A stretch of 64,000 nt of DNA, from positions 1,009,954-1,073,953 of the forward strand of contig NZ_MDKB01000003.1 of the NCBI RefSeq assembly GCF_001715295.1. Direction: 5' to 3'. The number at the start of each line of letters is the position of its first letter. Within the stretch, counting starts at the first letter, position 1. Both the position numbers and the translations under genes were made by a program. Below, piece by piece: positions 59,547 through 64,000 of this stretch. Origin of the DNA: Streptomyces griseus (GTDB lineage: Bacteria > Actinomycetota > Actinomycetes > Streptomycetales > Streptomycetaceae). A model generated the notes under the pieces. The model was not told the origin of the DNA and made no database searches. It saw only the letters and a list, made by a program, of their open reading frames with translations.

Positions 59547-59918
59547 ATGATCGAAGACGATGATGCCTGGATGGCGCGGATCATCAGGGAGTACGACAAA
59601 ACGGAGGACCCGGACCTCCGCACCGAACTCCTGGCCTGTCACGGTATCCACCCCCAGGTTCTCGCCTCGGCTCGGCGCCGCCTCGCCCGGCGCCCGCAGA
59701 CCCCGGCCACGAAGCAGGCCGTCGCACCTTCCGTCCCCCTCGTGACCCGCACCGTTCGGGCCAAGCGCCGCCCCACCACCCCTCGCCGTGCCGGAGCTCC
59801 GCGCACCTACCGGGTCACCCACACCCGCAGGGTCCGCACGCCCGGGCAGACCGTCACGGTCACCACGACCACCGTCACGGTCACGACCGTCACCACGGTC
59901 ACCCGCACCAGCATCTGA
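59547..59918 (+). CDS. Small basic protein with Thr/Val repeat tail
   Basis: 123 residues. An acidic helical head (MIEDDDAWMARIIREYDKTEDPDLRTELLAC) is followed by a basic Arg/Pro/Thr middle and a C-terminal run of alternating Thr and Val (TVTVTTTTVTVTTVTTVT) that would form an extended beta-like strand. The DNA under the tail is a degenerate CACCGTCACGGTC repeat. No signal or membrane segment. It is not recognised. It is the first rightward gene of the island and is followed by its own hairpin. Confidence 0.6.
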   Translation: MIEDDDAWMARIIREYDKTEDPDLRTELLACHGIHPQVLASARRRLARRPQTPATKQAVAPSVPLVTRTVRAKRRPTTPRRAGAPRTYRVTHTRRVRTPGQTVTVTTTTVTVTTVTTVTRTSI

Positions 59919-59949
59919 CCGCTCGCCTCAGCTGTGCCGCTTGCTTCAC

Positions 59950-59979
59950 CGGGGTGCCCGCGCCTGCGCCGGCACCCCG
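59950..59979 (+). terminator. Hairpin after the small Thr-tailed gene
   Basis: CGGGGTGCC, a 12-base loop, then GGCACCCCG: a perfect 9-base stem 31 bases after the stop, followed by a pyrimidine run. It may limit read-through into the large ATPase-helicase gene. Confidence 0.65.
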
Positions 59980-60030
59980 TCTCCCCCCGCGCGTCCTCGG
60001 TTTGTTCCTCTCATTCGAGACAGGTGCCTC

Positions 60031-63000
60031 ATGGTCGACCGGCAGTTCGCCGACCCTTCACTCCCGCCCGTGATCGACACCGTGATCCGGCAGTCCGCCA
60101 CCGTCCTGAAGACCTATCAGGTCGACCCGGGACTGGTGCAGGAGCACGCCAACGGCGAACGTCGCATCACCCAGGGCGGCTACGGCGAACGCCAGTTGCT
60201 CGAACTCGTCCAGAACGCGGCGGACGAGATCGCGGCGAAGCCCGGCGGCAAGCTGCACGTCGTACTCACGGATGATCACCTCTACTGCGCCAACGAGGGC
60301 ACCCCGGTCACACCGGAGGGAGCCGAGACGATCCTGCGTATGAGTGTCTCCCGCAAGCGTGGCGGACAGATCGGCCGCTTCGGCGTCGGCGTCAAGTCCG
60401 TGCTCTCCGTGTGCGACTCACCCCAGTTCTTCAGCGACGGAGGTGGCTTCGGGTTCGGCTTCGACCGGGACTGGTCCGCCGCCGAGATCGCCCGAGCGCT
60501 CGGTAGGCAGGGTGACATCGGTATGGACACTCCCGTACTGCGCATGGCTCGCCCCCTCGACGTCGAGCAGGAACGTGCCGACGACGATGTGCTGGACAAA
60601 CTCCTGCGCTGGGCGACCACGGTGGTCCGTCTGCCCCTGAAGCCCGGCGCCGCCGAACGCCTCGGGCGCGACATCAGCGGCCACAGGAGCCGCGACGGGC
60701 GGGTGACGGACGCCTTCCCCGCCCACTTCCAGCTGTTCTCCTCCCATGTCGGCCAGGTCCTTCTGCACGACGAGCGCTCCATGCCGCCCGCGCGCAGGGA
60801 GATCTCGATCGAGCACAAGGGCAGCCACCGCACCCTCAAGGAAGTCGCACGCGGTGCCAAGCAGACGATCGAGCAGTGGAAGGTGTTCTCGGCCACCTAC
60901 TCCCCCGCCGGCGAGGCAGCGGAGAGCGCGGGTGAGCTGCACGGCCGGCCGGTGCTCGAAATCTCCTGGGCGGTGCCCGAGTACACCGTCCGAAGCGGGC
61001 TGTACACGGCGCCTGTCGGCAGGGGCTCGTTCTGGGCGTTCTTCCCCACCAAGTACGAGGTGTCCCTGACCGGCATCCTGAACGCCCCGTGGAAGACCAA
61101 CGAGGACCGTCAGCACCTTCTCGACGGCAGCCCCTTCAACCGGGAACTGCTGCAAGTGGCTGCCCAGTTGGTGATCGACACTCTGCCCGATCTCGTGCCT
61201 GCCGAAGACCCCGCCGCCTACCTTCCGCTGCTGCCCGGCCGCAGCAAGGAGAAGCTCAACTGGGCCGACGACTACTTCCTCCGGCGGGTGTGGGAGATCG
61301 CTGCCGAACGCCCCTCGCTGCCTGACCAGGACGGCAAGCTCCAGGTTCCTCGCGATCTACTCATCACACCGTCCGGCCTCGACAAGGAATGGGTCCAGAT
61401 CTGGTCGGAGTACAGCGGCCGACCCACCAACTGGGTGCACCCGTCCGTCGACGCCTCGGACAACGCCCTCCGCCGCGGCAAGATGAAGCAGATCCTGGAT
61501 GCTGCGGGGAAGACGCCCGAGAACGCCAAGGACTGGCTCGAGGCTCTCGTCTCCGACGGCTCCGCGGAGGCTTCCGCCCACGCCATCGAAATCCTCTCCC
61601 TCATGGTTCTCAAAGACCAGGCAGGACGGCTACGTGGGGATTCCGACCTGACTGCCGAGGCCCGTAAAGCCCGGATCGTCCTCACCGAGGAGCACGGGAT
61701 GGTCGCACCCGTGGCGGGCGAGATCTTTCACCGGACTTCGGCCGACACGCTCCGCGACGACATGGTCTACATCCATCCGTCGATCTCCGGACGTCCCGAG
61801 ATGGCCCGGCACCTGCACAACATCGGCATCAGGGTCGCCGACGCGCAGGGGCGGTTCGAGGGCGTCCTCGACCAGGGTTTCGACAACTACGACGCCGGCG
61901 CGTGGGCGAACTTCTGGGTTCTCCTGCGGAGCGCCGGGGGCAGCATGCAAGTCGATCGGATCCGTTCCAAAGTAGCGAAGCCGCGGGAGACGCTGCGCGT
62001 CCGCACCCTGGACGGGCGGTACCGTCCGATGCGCGACTGTCTCCTGCCCGGTCCGGTGGTGCCCGCCGACGGAAGTCGTGACAAGGCCATCGCGGTCGAC
62101 CTGACGTTCCACGAGAGCGACAAGGCGGTCTTCCGTGACCTCGGGCTGTTCGACCGCCCCACGGGCGGGTACCGCCCCCACGACGATGTCTGGTTCCAGG
62201 ACTACCGACAGGCCGTTCACGATCGGCACCTGCGCACCCTGGCAAGCACCGCCCCGCGCCCCAGCATCTCCCGTCTCACGGTCGAGGGCGCCGCGACCCT
62301 GGGACCACTGCATCTGTTGCCCGTCCTGTCCGAGGAGGGTCGCGCCGCCTTCGTGTCGGCTCTGCCCCCGTCCGACATATCGCAGAACTGGCAGATGCAG
62401 TACGGATCCGCCGCCGGCACGCGCAAGGCCGTCGTGTCCCCACTCCGCTGGGTGATCCACAAGCACGGTCTCGTGAAGACCTCCATGGGCTTGACCCGCG
62501 TGCCCGAAGCCGTCGGCCCGCAGCTCAAGTCATTTCGTTCCGTGCTCCCCGTCGCCGAGATCCCGGAGGAGACGGCGCGAAGGCTCGGCATGCCCACCAG
62601 TACCGACGAAGTGCCTCTCCGGCGTTGGAGCAAGCTGCTGGACCTTCTGCTCGTGAGCGAGGACGACGAGTTCATCGGTCGTGCGTACGCCCAGTTGCTC
62701 CGCGTCGGCTTCGAGTTCCCCGAGGACGTGCCCACCCGCTGCCGGGTGGGGTCCTCCTGGGAAGGGCGTCCGGACAACGAGATCGCTGTCGCGACGAACC
62801 CGGTGGAGTTCGCGGAGCTCGTCCGTGAGCGACTCCCCGCGCTCCTCGTCGCCGACAGGGCGGACGCCGATGCGGCGAAGGCGATGATCGAGGACTGGGG
62901 CATGCTCAAGGTCTCGGACGTCATCAGCAGGGAGATCGAACTCGTCAAGACCGGGCGGGCGTCGTCGCTCTTCGAAGAGTTCCCGACAGTCAAGGCACGA

Positions 63001-64000
63001 CTTGGCCAGGCCGGCAGTAGCCACAAGATCCAGCGCTGCTCCGAGATCGCTCAGGTGATCCGTACTCCCAGGGGCAGCGACCGCAAGCCGCTCCCCTTCG
63101 CGAAGAAGGGCCAGACGCTTCTCGTCCTGGATTCCCTGGATCGTCTGCAGGTCCTGCAGGCCGCCGACAAGGAGTTCAAGTGGGGCTTCGGGGTTGCGGG
63201 CTGCAGCCAGGCTCTCGCTCTTCAGGAGAAGCAGGAACACGATCAGACCCTCCAGGCCCGACTGAAGGCCGTGCGGGAAGCCGAAAGCATCATCGACAAG
63301 ATCGATCTGTTGATCGGCGAAGAGGCGTTGCGCGGCGAGCTCCCCCCCGGCCTGATGGAGAGCGAGATTCACGAGCAGGGGGCCGAGCCGGGCTCACGGC
63401 GCATCGCGGAGATGGCCTTCAACGCACACGGCGAGGCGATCCTCCGGGTCCACTCCCGGGACCTCGCGCTGGACTTCCCCACCCGCGCCCCGACGTCCTT
63501 CAGTGGGAGCTCGAAGGCGCTGCGCTTCGTCACCGATCTCGGGTTCCCGGACTCCTTCGCCGGCGCCCAGGTGCCCTCGTTGGACCCCCGGCTGGAGGTC
63601 GACGGGCCCTCCGAGTTCCCCTCCCTGCACCCGTACCAGGAAGAACTGGCGCAGGCGCTACTCAATCTCCTGAAGAACCCGATGCCTCAGCGCGGCATGC
63701 TCAGTCTGCCGACCGGAGCCGGGAAGACGCGTGTCACGGCGGAGGGTGTGATCCGGTGGATCCGTGATCGGGTGGACCTGCCGGGACCGATCCTGTGGAC
63801 AGCCCAGACCGAGGAGTTGTGCGAGCAGGCCGTGCAGAGTTGGAAGTTCGTGTGGTCGAAGGTCGGCCCCGAACAACCGCTGGTGATCAGCCGGCTCTGG
63901 TCGTCCAACGAGGCCACCCCTGTCGACGGTCGCCCGCACCTGGTCGTCGCGACCGATGCCAAGCTGGACCGTTGCATGGCGGAGGAGGACTACGCCTGGC
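60031..64000 (+). CDS. Very large sacsin-like GHKL ATPase fused to a superfamily 2 helicase (3' end cut by window)
   Basis: 1,323 residues visible, no stop before the window ends. The N-terminus is a GHKL/sacsin-type ATPase with N-box LLELVQNAADE (E58, N62, D65) and GGQIGRFGVGVKSVLSV as the glycine-rich box. A long middle of about 900 residues has no recognised domain. Near residue 1,200 a helicase begins: HPYQEELAQALLNLLKN (Q-motif-like) and Walker A LPTGAGKT (1226-1233), then ILWTAQTEELCEQAVQSW. The DEAD-box and later motifs fall at or beyond the cut. The ATG at 60031 follows GAGACAGGT. It is expected to translocate on DNA as the effector or restriction arm of the island (inference). Confidence 0.85.
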   Translation, partial: MVDRQFADPSLPPVIDTVIRQSATVLKTYQVDPGLVQEHANGERRITQGGYGERQLLELVQNAADEIAAKPGGKLHVVLTDDHLYCANEGTPVTPEGAETILRMSVSRKRGGQIGRFGVGVKSVLSVCDSPQFFSDGGGFGFGFDRDWSAAEIARALGRQGDIGMDTPVLRMARPLDVEQERADDDVLDKLLRWATTVVRLPLKPGAAERLGRDISGHRSRDGRVTDAFPAHFQLFSSHVGQVLLHDERSMPPARREISIEHKGSHRTLKEVARGAKQTIEQWKVFSATYSPAGEAAESAGELHGRPVLEISWAVPEYTVRSGLYTAPVGRGSFWAFFPTKYEVSLTGILNAPWKTNEDRQHLLDGSPFNRELLQVAAQLVIDTLPDLVPAEDPAAYLPLLPGRSKEKLNWADDYFLRRVWEIAAERPSLPDQDGKLQVPRDLLITPSGLDKEWVQIWSEYSGRPTNWVHPSVDASDNALRRGKMKQILDAAGKTPENAKDWLEALVSDGSAEASAHAIEILSLMVLKDQAGRLRGDSDLTAEARKARIVLTEEHGMVAPVAGEIFHRTSADTLRDDMVYIHPSISGRPEMARHLHNIGIRVADAQGRFEGVLDQGFDNYDAGAWANFWVLLRSAGGSMQVDRIRSKVAKPRETLRVRTLDGRYRPMRDCLLPGPVVPADGSRDKAIAVDLTFHESDKAVFRDLGLFDRPTGGYRPHDDVWFQDYRQAVHDRHLRTLASTAPRPSISRLTVEGAATLGPLHLLPVLSEEGRAAFVSALPPSDISQNWQMQYGSAAGTRKAVVSPLRWVIHKHGLVKTSMGLTRVPEAVGPQLKSFRSVLPVAEIPEETARRLGMPTSTDEVPLRRWSKLLDLLLVSEDDEFIGRAYAQLLRVGFEFPEDVPTRCRVGSSWEGRPDNEIAVATNPVEFAELVRERLPALLVADRADADAAKAMIEDWGMLKVSDVISREIELVKTGRASSLFEEFPTVKARLGQAGSSHKIQRCSEIAQVIRTPRGSDRKPLPFAKKGQTLLVLDSLDRLQVLQAADKEFKWGFGVAGCSQALALQEKQEHDQTLQARLKAVREAESIIDKIDLLIGEEALRGELPPGLMESEIHEQGAEPGSRRIAEMAFNAHGEAILRVHSRDLALDFPTRAPTSFSGSSKALRFVTDLGFPDSFAGAQVPSLDPRLEVDGPSEFPSLHPYQEELAQALLNLLKNPMPQRGMLSLPTGAGKTRVTAEGVIRWIRDRVDLPGPILWTAQTEELCEQAVQSWKFVWSKVGPEQPLVISRLWSSNEATPVDGRPHLVVATDAKLDRCMAEEDYAW

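Overview
The window is actinobacterial and almost certainly Streptomyces. Evidence: very high GC with strongly third-position-biased codons, many GTG starts and ATGA/GTGA stop-start overlaps, Tat and lipoprotein signals, sortase-type surface proteins, a chitin-active LPMO and a CebR-type operator. Every function below is inferred from reading the translations; no search was run.

Layout. 1-3.5 kb: a sugar ABC transporter (permease cut by the left edge, permease, lipoprotein) under a perfect LacI-family palindrome matching the cello-oligosaccharide CebR box. 4-9 kb: an orphan OmpR-type response regulator, a spermidine-synthase-like protein, a TPR regulator and a histidine phosphatase. 9-14.1 kb: a PAP2-type membrane enzyme, then a tightly overlapping trio: a RecB/Cas4-like nuclease with four Fe-S-type cysteines, a large unknown protein and an SF1 helicase. 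14-31.5 kb: ordinary core genes punctuated by three near-identical tRNA-Lys(CTT) genes, each with its own strong hairpin terminator. These include an M6 metalloprotease, a PAS-GGDEF-EAL c-di-GMP enzyme, an ectoine uptake operon (ehuBCDA) with an IclR regulator next to it, the LPMO, an SPFH protein and a cell-wall hydrolase. 31.6-44 kb: class F sortase and partner, a NagD-type phosphatase, a 144-bp tandem repeat array, an LARTG surface protein, a ROK repressor divergent from a Gfo/Idh oxidoreductase, an FAH-family hydrolase, a YidC paralogue, and an HxlR/MFS divergent pair with two matching operators.

Two accessory regions stand out. At 44.0-48.9 kb three genes in one direction encode an EACC1-like adaptor, a one-pass membrane protein joining a cytosolic caspase domain to an extracytoplasmic binding-protein-like region and a vWA domain, and an orphan solute-binding lipoprotein. 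This looks like a membrane-spanning conflict or signalling module.

From about 52.3 kb to the right edge the base composition drops and a defence-type island begins. It holds a Vsr endonuclease, a Dcm-like protein whose catalytic cysteine is replaced by arginine, a Dcm with that cysteine intact, two unknown proteins coupled to an HTH-GHKL ATPase, a small Thr-tailed protein, and a very large sacsin-like ATPase fused to a helicase (cut by the right edge). Together these resemble the GHKL-ATPase-containing restriction-modification systems, but I cannot match the exact gene set to a named system.
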